From Reticulascus tulasneorum (taxonomy: Eukaryota; Ascomycota; Sordariomycetes; Glomerellales; Reticulascaceae), in contig LSAX01000001.1 of NCBI GenBank assembly GCA_001557505.1, positions 1,240,001-1,304,000 of the forward strand: DNA of 64,000 nt, given 5' to 3'. Each line of letters begins with the position of its first letter. The first letter of the stretch is position 1. A model generated the notes under the pieces. It was not told the origin of the DNA. It was given only the letters and a program-made list of their open reading frames with translations, and made no database searches. Both the position numbers and the translations under genes were made by a program. Below, in pieces: positions 21,607-34,122 of this stretch.

Positions 21607-24600
21607 TTCATGGCCAAAAATGGTCGATGCAGCTGCCCTTCCGCTGGATGTCTCGGTGCGCCGGAATGGTCGGTGTCACAGTGGCACGCGGGTAGGGTGG
21701 GAGAAGTCGTCTAGAAGGTTGTCGACGCCGTCGCCAACATGACAGAGAAAAGCGTCCCTGGCCGGCAGAGTCAGAGTCGTGCAGGTAGATGTAGTTGGAC
21801 AAGTCGGTCTCGGGGTCGTCTGAGGTCTCGTTCGTAATCTGTTCGTCCGAATTCCAAGACTTTTGTCGGCTGAGGGGAGGTAGATTCCCTGTTCGGTTTT
21901 TGGGGCAGCGTTTCAAAAACCGTAATAGCGGAGCTCTTATTGCCCTCCGCACTCGCAGAACAGACGCCTAACTTTGCAAGTATGACGCAGATTGGACCTC
22001 GCAAGAGAACAAAAAGATTGATCCTCCACAGGTCAATCCGGCAGGAGGTATATGATTAGTGAATTGAGTCTTGGAGGAGGTGAGATCAAGGCAACAGCGT
22101 CGTGCAGCAGCAGAACATCTCTGAGCGAAGACGGACGGCAGGGAGACGGGGGGGTTTTAGTGGTACGCTCTGTGTTAGCCCAGACACAAACAAGGCTGGA
22201 GACACACAGACTCTGGTACTGGAGATTTGAATCACTCTTGGCTGGCGGCGTTCGGCTGGCAATGGCGGCGGAGGATCACACAAGGGGAATAACAATAATA
22301 AGGAGGTCCATTAATTATGTATCTACCTTACCTACTCTGTTGCATCATCTCTGCGGCGAAGAGGAACCACCATAGGCGGGGACCGAATGGATACGAACCG
22401 GTCGCCCATACCTGACCCAGAAGTTATTTCCTCTCTAATTACAGCCCCAAAGGTATTACAGACAGGTAAATAACTTAGGCAACTAACTTGATTGAGGGGG
22501 GAGTACAGATATGGAAATGTACAGCGAGAATTACTGCATGTGCATTAACTTCCCCCCAACTAGTCCTGGGAACCTACCTCGTTCTAGTAATATTCGTAAA
22601 ATGGATAGGGCGCAGCATGTTTGACGCATTTCTAAGGGTCTTTTCTGTGGTGTTTGGAGTTCAGCTTGACCTTCACCATCTTCTACGGCGGCGGCTGGCT
22701 GAGCTGGGCTGGTCCCTGTATGTCTCTCTCGGGTTTGGGGATTCGCCCAGCGCATTCACTAGCGCTTTGAGGCGCTACGGAGGCGGCCTTCTAGGCTGAA
22801 GTTAGTTATGCCTGGCGCATCGTTAGGCAGGGGTTAGGGCGTTTGGAATACCGCGTAGTCGCACGCCGTCGGGTCCTCGTCCCATGTGGAAGAACTTCCA
22901 TGATGATGATGGAAGAAGCTCAGTTCGAAAACCCCCTGGCTGGAGCTAATTCTACTACCTCGCTACTACCTACGATCTTCTAACCATGTCGTAGTGCATC
23001 GCCGTACATCTGCAGGTAGCTGGCTGACGAGAGAGACAGAGAGAGTGGGTTGGGGTTTAATTTACTGGATGCATGACGACGCCCGGCCCTGTCAGAGCGA
23101 TCTGTTGATTGCCCATCCAGCCCGCCGAAGCGAGGCAGATCAAACTACCAGACGATACAGGGCGGATCCAGATTTCTGTGTGAGATGGAGCGTCTGGTTT
23201 TTCACCAAGCTACCCCCATCTCTCTGCTTACTCCCTCCGTATGGAGACATAGAACCTCGGCACCCCAGCACAGGGCATGTCACAAGACGTTTATGTGTAA
23301 TAATTATCCCGCTCTGCGTGGTATGCATGCAGAGTACAGATTCGGTATCCAGTTCTTTTTTTTCTTCTTCTCTAAATACATTGAACTAGTAGTCGTACTA
23401 TGTAGATATTTGCAGGCCACCCGCGACGAATAGGAAGTGATGGGCTGGGGGGGGGAGCTGAATCCAGGGAACCCGCCCGACACGGTGGAAGTTTATCGCC
23501 AAGCTTTCATACAATATACGATATGAATATCGAAATCCAAATGCAGGAGGCGGGCGGAAGGCGTCATCATTTCCTCCACTTGGTCTCCGGAGGCATAGCG
23601 GTCTGCAGGTCTAACACATACATATCTTGGGAGGAGGTGGCTGTTTGAAGTCGTTACGTGTTCATGTAATTACCTATCCTCTGCCACCGGTCATCCAGCA
23701 CTCACGAATTACCTACAAGTGTACTAAGGTAGCTAATAAATCCGATGGACGGATGCTGTGTGACGACTAACTAGAGCTGATCGATGGCAGGCGATCTAGC
23801 CTACCATTTTCCATTTGCCGTCCCAGCCTGCCATCCCAGCCGGAGAATTACTAAATTGCCCACGCACCGTATCAACTGTAATTTGGTGCGAATATTCAAT
23901 TCGCGTGGATGAAGGGCTTTCTGAAAGGCCGCCTCCTAACTTACTTTTTTCTTCCCCTGTCCGGGAGTGTGCATTAGCTCCTCAATAGCCACCATCGATT
24001 TCTCAAAACGGAAAACCATCATTTGCATAACCCCCGCCAGCTCGTTCTTTGGGGGGAAACCCTGAGCACTACAGAGGGGCTGGCTAAGATAAGAACCCCA
24101 TCAGGTAAAAGGAGCTGAGGCTGAGTTCGGCGTCCTGGGCTTGCTATGCCTCTCAGGTAGGAATGAAGTCAATTCAGGAGACAGACAGCAATGTCCCGGG
24201 AAGACGGATGATGAGCATGTCTGGGAGTACAGCGACTAGTTAGCAAGCGCGGCGTCATGTGCGGCCGACTTTGCTCAACCTGGAGCTGATGCACGACAAG
24301 ATGGAGCATATCCGCGCATCGACTCGGTTTCGTTGGCGGCATTGGTCTCGGCACTGCCACGTCAGTGCTGCTTCTCCTTATTCCCTTCTGGCCTACTCCG
24401 AGGCTCTGATTCACATGTTGTTTGATGACGAATGATTGCCAGATATTCCTCATTGATTGCCCTGTTGGCAGCGGGACGGAAGGCTCGGCAGCAGTCTGCC
24501 ACACACGCTGGCTGAGGCTCTGTCTCGCTTCTCGAACTATCAACCCATACATTCTCTGCGACGGGTTCCAGGTTAAGGTGGAAGGAGCCAGATCAGATGA

Positions 24601-25678
24601 ATGTTCCTCCGCCTAGGTGGGCAACACAGCTCTAAAATAACGAAACCCAAATTGTGAATGTTTCCCTATTTTTCATGCACCATAGTCTGTAGAGTTTGAT
24701 GACAGAGGTGTTTGGTAATAGATGGGAATGAATTTTGATCTTGGCACGAAGATTATCCTTCAGCAAGTTGAGCATAGAGAAAGCTCCTTTGCTGTACACA
24801 CTAATGCCGCGAGTACCTACCTATTCTCTGAAAACTAGCTACATTGATCAGCGGTGCTAGCAGCACTGTTTGGGCTGTTTCTGCTCTGATCATATTGTAT
24901 CGAAGCTTGAGAAAGGATGTAATTTTTCAAGATTCGCATCTTCGAAATTTTCTCATCAGTCCCGCTCTAAAGGGGACCGGGTCAGGTTACACATCTCGAT
25001 AAGGTTATCGCTATCGCGATAAGGAATATCCGAGTCCCGTGCAAGTGACTCGATTAATCCGTACTCGGCATATTTATTTTCATGCCACAGCACAAAAACA
25101 TCCCTTAATAACAGAATTGCTATCTGGACATAGACACATGGATTGACGAGTGGTTGAAAATCATAGGTGCATTGCTTCAATGTTCATAAGCATACTAGTT
25201 TGTCGTAGGCATGCCGGCTATTCGAGGGCTTCGTAATTTGAATGTCTTTTCATATCCCGGCTTCAATCCTTGGGAATGGCTCTCTCCCGACCCATATTTC
25301 ATCTACATTCTAAGACTAACTTGAGCTCTTTTTTCGTATGCTAGTTTTCAGAAAGAACGATCATACTTCAATTCAGGTGCAATGATTACTCTCAAGGCTT
25401 CCAAATCATGTCAGGAGGCCCGCCGGTTTCTTGCCGACAGAGGGTACTATCCAAGCTAGTGCCGCATCGAGCGAAATGTCACCAGTCGCCTCTGATTGGG
25501 CAATACCCTACAGCGGCGAAATGTCCTCCGCCGCTGGGGCTACTACGGATGCTACTTTGATGAAGCTTATAAAGGCATCAGTCCGCAATACAATTACTTC
25601 AAATATGAAGATTCCTGACAACAAAGAAGTCGCATTTTACTCTCCCTCGGGACGGTTTACAAAGCTTAGACTTCAATC
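21607..25678. other. 4-kb non-coding region
   Basis: Long divergent intergenic region between the DUF1765 gene (minus) and the ACR3 gene (plus). It holds short frames without fungal codon bias, GTAGGTA-type simple sequence and a 7-bp hairpin (22895-22915, CTTCCAT/ATGGAAG). On the minus strand near 22380-22450 there is a tRNA-like string I rejected for lack of A58 and stems. Nothing else is supported. Confidence 0.4.
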
Positions 25679-27007
25679 ATGTCGATACCCCAAGACCAAC
25701 ATCATGCTGACACGAAGCAAAGCGAAAAGACAGAACAAAGCATCAACGGTCCCGATGTTGAAAGGCAGCCCGCAGAGGCAGAACCTGGTGTAAACCATGT
25801 GTCGGCATTTAAATCCCTCGGCCTTCTCGACCGGTTCCTGGCCGTTTGGATATTCCTTGCAATGTTGATAGGCATCTTGCTGGGGAACTTTGTCCCGAGC
25901 GTTGGCCCAGCCCTACAACAAGGCAAATTCGTAGGGGTATCTGTGCCCATAGGTATGCTATTGTATTCGTCTTCTAGAATAGAGCAGGAACATGGTACTG
26001 ACGGCTTGAAGCTGTTGGGCTGCTTGTAATGATGTACCCGATATTATGCAAGGTCCAATACGAAAAGCTTCATATCATATTTCAGGCAAGAGAGATTTGG
26101 ATTCAACTCGGCTTCAGCATTGTCATCAACTGGATAATTGCGCCTCTTTTCATGGTATGTATCCTGTGCACAAACCCGGCTTCTTTTGCCTTGCTGACGG
26201 CGTGTTCTTTGTAGCTTGCACTCTCGTGGGCTTTCCTGCCGGACCGAGAGGATCTTCGAAATGGCCTCATCTTAGTAGGCATTGCTAGATGTATCGCCAT
26301 GGTCTTGATCTGGACAAACCTAGTATGTTAATCAATATCTCCACACGCGCTGCTCTTCTAACGTCGACTAGGCCGGAGGCGATAGTGACTACTGCGCTAT
26401 TCTCGTTGCGGTCAACTCGTTTCTCCAGATCGTGCTCTTCGCGCCAGTTGCCCTTCTCTTTATCCAAGTGTTCGGACGGAGCGACGGCGACATCGAGATA
26501 TCATACTCGGTAGTCGCGGCAGCCGTGGGAGTCTTTCTCGGCATCCCCCTTGGCGCAGCCATCATTACGAGATTCGCTCTCCTCTGGACCGTCGGCGCCA
26601 AGGTCTACAACACCATTGTCATCCCGTTTCTGGCACCTTGGTCCTTAATTGGGCTTCTCTACGTCATCTTGGTGCTCTTCGCTTCACAGGGGGCCCAAGT
26701 GGTGCACCAAATCGTGTCCGTGGTTCGAGTGGCCGCGCCATTGATCGTGTACTTCATTGTGGTATTCTTTGCCACTCTGTTTGTAGCACGAAAGCTGGGC
26801 TTCAGGTATGGCCTTGCTACTACGCAGGCCTTCACTGCGGCAAGCAACAACTTTGAGCTTGCGATTGCCATTGCTGTGGCATCGTATGGGCCGGATTCGG
26901 ACGAAGCACTTGCGACGACTGTCGGCCCATTGATCGAGGTTCCCGTCCTGCTGGGACTGGTGTACTTTGTGAAGTGGTTTGCACGACGGACTGGGTGGAA
27001 GGACTGA
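25679..27007 (+). CDS. ACR3: ACR3-type arsenite efflux permease
   Basis: Four exons, 25679-25952, 26012-26154, 26215-26322 and 26372-27007, give 386 residues. ACR3 proteins are ten-helix carriers (BART superfamily) of the plasma membrane that export arsenite, and antimonite in some species, with the proton gradient. After a ~45-residue hydrophilic N-terminus, the helices run FLAVWIFLAMLIGILLG, AVGLLVMMYPILCK, SIVINWIIAPLFM, WAFLP..., and so on. The conserved transport cysteine lies in PILCKVQYE (about Cys104), and the conserved glutamate is in GPLIEVPVLLG (about Glu364). Family blocks ASNNFELAIAIAVASYG and GIARCIAMVLIWTNLA are intact. Fungal ACR3 is often next to an arsenate reductase or an arsenite methyltransferase; none is seen within 4 kb left or 4 kb right, so here it stands alone. 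Confidence 0.95.
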
Positions 27008-27946
27008 AGGCCAAGCAATGTAAAACGAGCCCCAAATATGTCTTTGGTTAAAAGAGTCCGTGGAGGTTGATATCCAGATGGCGGTGATTGACGAGACATT
27101 AGATACCCGAATTTTAGCGAGCTAGGGATGTTCAGACCATGATATAGAGGTCAATGGATGAAAAAACGGTACTCGTTCTCACACTGCCCATTTCTTCGGC
27201 CAATTGGGATATTCCACAAGCAGGAATATGATTGATGGGGGTGTGGCCAGCTCGTTTGAATACCTGATGAAAGAACGGCCCACGATGTACAGGCTAGGTA
27301 TTCCGTTTAGTAACATTGAACAGATATCACGGAGTTCTCGCGGTGGGGGTGGAGGCTAGACTACCTACGTAGGTAGTGAGGAGCTGCGATGGTTCAAAGT
27401 CTGTGGGTGGCTTAGTTGCGTGAATGTCAAATATGTTCACAGTTGATATTACAGGGAGCCCTCCATGGCCGGAGGGGCCGCCCGCTCCAATCATGGATGT
27501 CGTTATCTAATTAAGCTCCCGAGCCTGACACCAACCTGATAAGCCAACTCCTAAGGTGGTAAGCCATGTAGCTTACAGGCCAGGCCACTGAGCTCCGGGG
27601 TACTGTAGGGGCTTCATACCTTACTTAGGGTGTATCCGGCTCCGTTGGGTGAGGTCTAATTAGTAGGTAATTAGGTAGGTACTCGACCTACCTTAACCTG
27701 CAGGTAGGGTACTTCAAACAAACCCCCTCCGTCCCATCATCCATCCATACCTTACCTTACCGACCTTACCTCCGTGCTCAAACTCATTGGGCGTCGCAAT
27801 CCGTGTAACACGCCATTGCGGTAGTATCATACCCCCAATTTAAACAGCTCAAACCTCCGGTGTTCGATGCGATCGCGATTCTTTTGCCTCTTCAACTCCC
27901 ATCCGCCTTCGAATCCGCACCACACAACCCAATCCCCCACTCCATC
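27008..27946. other. intergenic region with an 18-bp palindrome and TAGG/TACC simple sequence
   Basis: Between ACR3 and the F-box gene. It contains the 18-bp palindrome at 27360-27377 and degenerate (TAGG)n/(CCTTA)n tracts at about 27660-27775, the latter probably in the F-box gene's promoter. Confidence 0.5.
27360..27377. repeat. 18-bp perfect palindrome
   Basis: ACTACCTACGTAGGTAGT is its own reverse complement over 18 bases. It lies about 350 nt after the ACR3 stop codon and 570 nt before the F-box start. Related TACGTA cores occur elsewhere in the window. Confidence 0.8.
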
Positions 27947-29627
27947 ATGGAGGTGCTTCCCCGCGAGCTCATCTACAACATCCTCCAGCAATGCGTCACC
28001 CAAGGACCCCGCAACACCGTCCTGACCCTCCGCCTCGTCTGTAAGGCATTCGATCGCTTCCTCAAGCCCTACGCATGCCATACCCTGGCCATAGAGTTCA
28101 GTCGCCTCAGCAAGACGAGCCTTCGGGCTCGCCCGGACCGCGATGCGCTGCAGACCATCGGCTACCATTGCAAGGCCATGTACATCGACCTGCTGGTCCT
28201 GCGGGATGAGTGTAAGGCCTCTGCATCCCTCCCCCCTTTGCTTAGTTCGTGTTACTGACTCAGGGTGCGTAGTGGAAGTTGAGTTCCTTTCGACAATGTT
28301 CGAGCCGGTCCCGAGTCTGAAGACCTTCATACAAACACTGCAGCGGCGATACTGCATGAACGAGCACTCGTTCACAGAGATGGAGTACAAGAGCATGGTG
28401 GAGGATATCTTGTTCAACTGCCGGGATGTCGAGCGATTACGGATCAATTTGCCCTTTCAGCTGGTGGGGCAGAGGTGTAACGCCGCAACAATGGTGCTGG
28501 CAAACACGCTGTCGGCATTCGCAACTCGGATGGAGGACTCGGCGATGCTGAAGACGCTAGTGCTAGAGAACGTGTCGGACCACGCAATCTGCAACCTCTG
28601 GATGAACCCATGCGACGTCAGGAACATCATGCGCGTCTTCCAGGCCCTTGAGAACCTCGTCCTCACTATCCGCCGCCACGAGACGGCGCCACAACGGGTC
28701 GACTTCTACGGCACATGCCTATGGGATCTCATACGCAACGCAGACACCCTGCGTACTCTATGTATAATTGGCAACGACGACGACAGGCGGCCACCCCGCG
28801 GGCTGAAGCAAACAAGAGCCTGGAACATGAACGTCGACACGTGGCAAGCCCGCTCGCTCCCCGTCCCGCAAATCATGCTCGTCAACCTCACCAAGCTCGA
28901 GCTCAAGCGGGTCGAAGTAACGGCCGACGTGCTGCGCAGCGCGGCCCGAAACTTCAGCTGCACCCTGCAGGAGCTCTACCTTAACGAGGTGTACCTCAAA
29001 GCCGAACAAGGCCGCCATTTCAACGAACAGTCAACGCAGTTTCTGTGGGTCGGCCTGCCCAACCAAAGACCGGGCTTACACGACGACTGGATCGCCATGA
29101 TTATCCGCGAAAACGTGCCCAACCTCCAACTCTGCCGCGCCTCCTTCCTCGGCTACGACCACTACCTCCGCCACGACGTCGCCGCGGGTCTCGACTCGCC
29201 CGACTTCGACTTCCTCGACCCCTGCGGCCTCGGCCGCTCCACGGCCCAGCGCTTCGTCGAGGTCGTCATGGGCTACGACCAGCCCCCGCAACCCGACGGC
29301 GAGCCTGTCGTCTACTTCCCCCAGCTGCCGAGCAACGACCACCTCCTCAAGCAGACGCGGCCGAGGCCGAGGGCTCTCTGTGTCACTGACTACGATACCA
29401 ACGCGTACCAGACCGCGGTGGGCAACACGACGAGCTCGTGGCAGCGGAGCATCGACGGCGTCTTCGCGAACCTTAATAGCGGCACGCTGGAGGAGCTGCA
29501 TTTCATCGCCGAGACGGCATGCCAGGGCATGAGCGAGGTTCATAGGACGCGGAGCACACCAGTAATCGAGGCGCCATTGGGCGATGCGCCGGTGCACGTG
29601 CCATTGCACTTTGCCGTCGAAGAGTAA
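27947..29627 (+). CDS. F-box protein
   Basis: Exons 27947-28211 and 28264-29627 (52-nt intron, GTAAGG..CTCAG) give 542 residues. The N-terminus MEVLPRELIYNILQQC...LTLRLVCKAFDRFLKPY (about 1-45) is a typical F-box, the Skp1-binding segment of SCF ubiquitin ligases. The rest is rich in regularly spaced leucines (LKTLVLENVSDHAICNLW, LTKLELKRVEVTADVLRSAARNF, LQELYLNEVYLKAEQG), which suggests irregular leucine-rich repeats that would recognise a substrate. No substrate can be inferred. An alternative nearer acceptor would give a 34-nt intron and was not preferred. The frame is strongly GC-biased, which produces long antisense frames. Confidence 0.85.
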
Positions 29628-29926
29628 TGCTGATAGACATATCTGGGAGCGAGGGGAGCTGGTATTAGGATCAGGCGAAAGTTTATCATAGATGGGTGTC
29701 CACGATGCAGGAAGGTTGGGGACGTGCAGCATAGATATCATTATACCCCCTTTTTTATTGCCTTTGAGCTGAGAGACTAGAACAGACTTTAACGCCTAAA
29801 AAAAAACCCTTTGGATGTTTTTTTTGATCGCTGTGGTTCCCGTTTACAAAATCACCCGTTTGAAATCTAAATTCCCAATGCGCCTCCATGCCTGACAGAC
29901 CTGCCGCCCTCCCTTTGCCCACCCGC
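29628..29926. other. convergent intergenic region
   Basis: AT-rich spacer holding the 3' ends of the F-box gene (plus) and the cystathionine gamma-lyase gene (minus). It includes A9 and T9 runs near 29799-29825. Confidence 0.5.
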
Positions 29927-31210
29927 TTATGAATCCAGTCCAATCCAGTGGCCGTTGACGCCATTCACGCCGTTGAGGCCCCGGCCTTTCGGCTTTTGGC
30001 CGGCTACCGCCTTCTCGAGTGCCTGTAGCACGTCCCTTGTAAGATCCTGCGCGTCCTCAACGCCGCAGCTGATGCGCACCAGGTCGTCGAAGACACCGAC
30101 GGCCTCGCGCTGCTCCTTGGGAATACCGGCATGCGTCATGCTGCTCGGTACCTCCACCAGACTCTCGACGCCGCCTAAGCTCTCGGCGAGGGTGAAGATG
30201 TTGGTCAGCTGGCAGAAGCGCTCGGCGGCGGCGTGGCCACCGCGTATGCGGAAGGAGAGCATGCCGCCGCCCATGCCGTCGCGGTGCTGCTTCTTGGCGA
30301 TGGCGCGGTGGGGGTGGGAGTCGAGGCCGGGGTAGTTGACGGCGATGACGTCGGAGGAGGCTTCGAGGGCTTCCGCGACGGCGGTGGCGTTGACGGAGGC
30401 TTCGCGGGCGCGGAGGTGGAGGGTCTTGAGGCCGCGGTGGGCGAGCCAGCAGTCGAAGGCGGAGGGCACGGCGCCAATGGCGTTCTGGAGGAAGCCGAGG
30501 CGCTGCTTCAGGTCATCCGAGTTGAAGGCGGCGACGCCCATGACGACATCGCTGTGGCCGTTTATGTACTTTGTGACGCTGTGCACGACGATGTCGGCGC
30601 CGAGGTCGAGGGGGTTCTGGACGTAGGGGGAGAGGAAGGTATTGTCGACGACGACCATGACGCCGTGCTTGTGGGCGGCGGCTGAGACGGCGCGGATGTC
30701 GACGAGGCGCAGGGTGGGGTTGCTAGGAGTCTCGATCCAGACGAGCTTGGTGTGCTCGGTGATGTGGGCGCTGATGTCGACCTCGATCTCCGGGGTGAAG
30801 GTGACTTTCACGCCATGCGCCTTGGCGACCTGGGTGAAGTACCTGTGGGTGCCGCCGTAGACATCGGAGACGGATATGACGTGCGAGCCGGAGGCCAGGG
30901 ACTGCAGGATGTTGGCGGTGGTGGCGCTCCCGCTGCTGAAGGCGAGGGCATACTTGGCGTGCTCGAGGGCGGCGACAGCCTGCTCGAAGTTGTCACGGTT
31001 GGGGTTGCTGGAGCGCGAGTACTCGTACAGGCCAACCGGCTGGCCGACGGCAGTCTGGGCGAAGGTGGTGGACAGGGAGATTGATTCTATGACAGCACCC
31101 GTGGCGGGATCGTGGGGGGATCCGGCGTGGACAGCAAGGGTGCCGAAGCCGTGGACGGGGGAGGGAGCGCGGGGAGGGGTCTCGATTGGATGATCGGTTG
31201 AGACCGTCAT
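29927..31210 (-). CDS. cystathionine gamma-lyase
   Basis: Single exon, 427 residues, ATG at 31210. A PLP enzyme of the Cys/Met metabolism family that splits cystathionine into cysteine, 2-oxobutyrate and ammonia (reverse transsulfuration, cytosol). Visible features are YSRSSNPNRDNFE (residues 64-76, phosphate-binding Tyr/Arg), SSGSATTANIL (about 92-102) and DVYGGTHRYF. VWIETPSNPTLRLVDI and VVVDNTFLSPYVQNPLDLGADIVVHS lead to the Schiff-base lysine SVTKYINGHSD (Lys214). The end has the C-terminal block SLGGVESLVEVPSSMTH and VRISCGVED. This last pattern and the overall similarity favour the gamma-lyase over cystathionine beta-lyase or gamma-synthase, though the subfamilies are close. Length is slightly above the yeast enzyme because of an N-terminal Pro-rich leader and a GVNGVNG-containing tail. 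I found no exact CYS3- or GCN4-type site immediately upstream. Confidence 0.93.
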   Translation of the reverse strand: MTVSTDHPIETPPRAPSPVHGFGTLAVHAGSPHDPATGAVIESISLSTTFAQTAVGQPVGLYEYSRSSNPNRDNFEQAVAALEHAKYALAFSSGSATTANILQSLASGSHVISVSDVYGGTHRYFTQVAKAHGVKVTFTPEIEVDISAHITEHTKLVWIETPSNPTLRLVDIRAVSAAAHKHGVMVVVDNTFLSPYVQNPLDLGADIVVHSVTKYINGHSDVVMGVAAFNSDDLKQRLGFLQNAIGAVPSAFDCWLAHRGLKTLHLRAREASVNATAVAEALEASSDVIAVNYPGLDSHPHRAIAKKQHRDGMGGGMLSFRIRGGHAAAERFCQLTNIFTLAESLGGVESLVEVPSSMTHAGIPKEQREAVGVFDDLVRISCGVEDAQDLTRDVLQALEKAVAGQKPKGRGLNGVNGVNGHWIGLDS

Positions 31211-32078
31211 AGCTGCGATTGCGATTGCGATTGCGGCTAATTGAGAGGTCTACAGGTGAGACCTCCGGGTTGGGGGATAAAAGTTATATGACCTTCTCAA
31301 CTCGAATATATGGAGAGAAAGATTGTTTTCGCCCGACCCTCAGTGCAATGCGACAAGAAGAAGGTAGAAGGGGACCTGGGGACAAAATATATTTGGCGGG
31401 GAGAGGATGGCAAGGCGGTGACTTTAGCTCCTCCCAGGTACTAATAAATAAAAATCAAGGAGAATGAGCAGACGAGCCCCGCTCTCGGAGGGGGAGGGGA
31501 AATAGGGAGAGCACGAAGCGGGACGGGGTTTGTTCGCCTTTCGACTCTGATCACGCAATCTGCGATGACTCTTTTGGATTTTTTCCCGGGTGGTTCGTGC
31601 AGCAGACGAGAGGAGGCTCCCGTCTGGACTACGCCTTTAGTGTGAGGTGGAAATTGTGGGAATTCCTATGAAAGGTAGGCGGGCGGCGGTGAGTCGAGAA
31701 TGCAACGAAAAACGACTGTGGAGGTTTTCTCCGCTGCTGCTGCTGCGTCGTCGTGTGTGTGTGTGCGTCGCGGTTTATTATTAGTCAATTGGACTTTGAT
31801 AGGGGAGGTTTCGTAGAGGATGCTGGGTCGCTTGGTGGGAGGGTGCCGTGGCGGCAGTAGTATATATGTATGCGTGTATGTGGGCAGTTATGTAGGCTGT
31901 CTCTTATCCTTACATAGATAAGGTAGGTCAATAGATAATGACTATCTTGTTGATTAAGGGGATTGGAGTACAGGTGCGAGCTGGAGGGCAGGGTGGTTTA
32001 TTCAAGGTTGACTACTACTTCAGGAAAGGCGGCAATGGAGGTTGGGTTCTCTTCATTCCACCGCCGTTCATTTATATA

Positions 32079-32106
32079 AGAGAAAGAGAGAGAGAGAGCG
32101 AGAGAG
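32079..32106. repeat. AG-rich simple repeat
   Basis: Mostly (AG)n with two interruptions, in non-coding DNA. Confidence 0.7.
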
Positions 32107-34122
32107 GTAAGAGTAATTATATCGTGATATGACACAGTTCACTCACCGCTCCGGAGAGCTGCTGACCTGTCTCGAGAAGAAGCGAAAGCCCAGGTTTGAT
32201 GATTAAAAACCATGGTTCGATGCTCTTCCGTCATAGTAATGCGGGATGAGCAATTTTTTGGAGAGGTATGTAGTCGAGGCGCGCCCTAGCTCGGGGCTCC
32301 CTGGAGGATGGGAAAGTAGACTTCCCGGTGTTTATTAGTAAGAAAAGAAGTACGTATTTCCGTGCAGATTTACGTCGTACGGGGATTACTTTCCTGCCTG
32401 TAGACTACGTACCGTAGGTGAGGTAGCTTGGACCCCCTTTTTCCGTTTCTGGTGCTATTCTGCCTCGGTGTGTTGTGTTGATGTAGTGCTGACATATCAA
32501 AGAGTTTAAATGGGCAAATGAGCGGGTCATCGATGCGGTTTCTGCAGATTGCAGATTGCAGATTGGAGATTGTCATCGTTGCCTCTGTCGTAGGTGGCAT
32601 GTACGTATTTGCATTGTGCGTGTTTACAGATGTGTACATACATGGCACCCTGTATGCTTTGCCTACATACATTGCTACGTAGCTGTCATAGCTTGTGCTA
32701 TACCTGTGGTGCACACAACCAGCTACACACTTTGGAAACAGACACTCCGTCGTACGAACATGTCTTGGCGTGGATAACGCCATTTGGGATCGTATCTTGG
32801 GAAAGGCCCGCCGCCATGCAAGGGCGTATCGGTGTTGCAACTCTGGCTATCTGGCATATGGAGCCCGACGCTAACCAGAACCTCGGCACTTCCGAATCAT
32901 CATTTTTCATATTTTTTGGGCGGCTCACACTCTCTCTTACCCTTACCTTCACTCCACGTTAATTATTATCTGCTGGTATTTCTTCCTCCTGGGAGTTGTG
33001 TGGCTGACTGTGGCTGTCGAAAAGTGATCTGCCAACTGTGCAGCCACTCGGTGCCTCGGTAGGCCAGCGAGGTCCCCTGATTTGTTAGTGTATAATTATA
33101 GGCCACCCCCCCAGTAAATGCGTTGTTAGTGGCCCTATGTACACATGTATGCACTCAATTACACACCTTGGGTGACCGAGGAGATTAATAATGGTAGGGA
33201 CTGACCCGAAACAAATCGCCACATCTCGTTATATTTTTATACACCCGCATACCCTTTAGACATCCAGACCCTGATACCTCCAACGGATTAGATGTCGCCT
33301 AATAGGGGTTTCCTTCCCCGTCTGGCAGGTGGATCTGCTGGGGTAAACGGCAACTGGCGCTTTCTCTTTTACAGGAAGATGATCGAGGATGTGCTCCCTC
33401 CCTCGTCGTCCTTCGCACATAGGGGCTTTGTTCTCGATGATGCACATGATTCGCCTCACGGGCTGCTCCGACAGCAGATATGGTGCGATGCTCGGGGACG
33501 CAAGGCCCAAGATGCAATGCTTTCGCAGAAAACCTGACCGTTCCAGATCCCGATGAGGACCGATGCGACGAGGGCGATTGCAAACGAGGAAAGCTGTACG
33601 CCGATTGACTCAGAAGCTGATTTCTCTTGGTCGGATTGCCTCTGCGGTGAATCCGACGAGAAAGATTCTCAGCTTCACCATTCCTTATCTCCTCAGCGCG
33701 ATGGCATTGTACGTAGTAAAGCTGAAGATGCCATCAACTGACTGGATCGAGCCTCCCTCCCCAAACGTGTGCTCTGTGTAATATTCCCCACCGCCGTGTA
33801 ACTGCCCCTCGTGCTCGAACCCAGCCTCAATATATACGTCACCTGTCACGCCAATCCTCCAGCCGGAAACCATCGCCTCCGGTCCAATGGCCGCCATCGT
33901 GTGCCTGGATCTCACCAAACTTTCGCAGACCTGCAGCAAAATCCGCGGCTTTGCCATGCCGCAGAGATGACCCGTCGGCCTGAGGGTGAATTCGACGGCG
34001 CAACATCCGTCCACACGGCGCTGTGTGATGGTCCGCCACCCTGATCGTCGCACTGCCGGGAGATCCATACTCACCGAATGGCATCCCTCCCCCAAGTCGA
34101 AGCCCTACACAGTCTCACACCA

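Noticed and set aside
22378..22447. 70-nt tRNA-like string on the minus strand with a wobble-paired acceptor stem
   Set aside because: T loop lacks A58, D arm lacks A14 and the anticodon stem has a mismatch; probably chance.
24169..24552. 127-codon minus-strand frame
   Set aside because: No domain, no bias, no splice partner.
25431..25793. 120-codon plus-strand frame overlapping the ACR3 start
   Set aside because: Begins at TTG, overlaps the confirmed ACR3 first exon in another frame.
29076..29741. 221-codon minus-strand frame opposite the F-box gene
   Set aside because: GC-bias shadow; Val/Asp/Gly-rich with no domain.
30233..30685. 150-codon plus-strand Gly/Val/Asp-rich frame
   Set aside because: Shadow of the cystathionine gamma-lyase gene on the minus strand.
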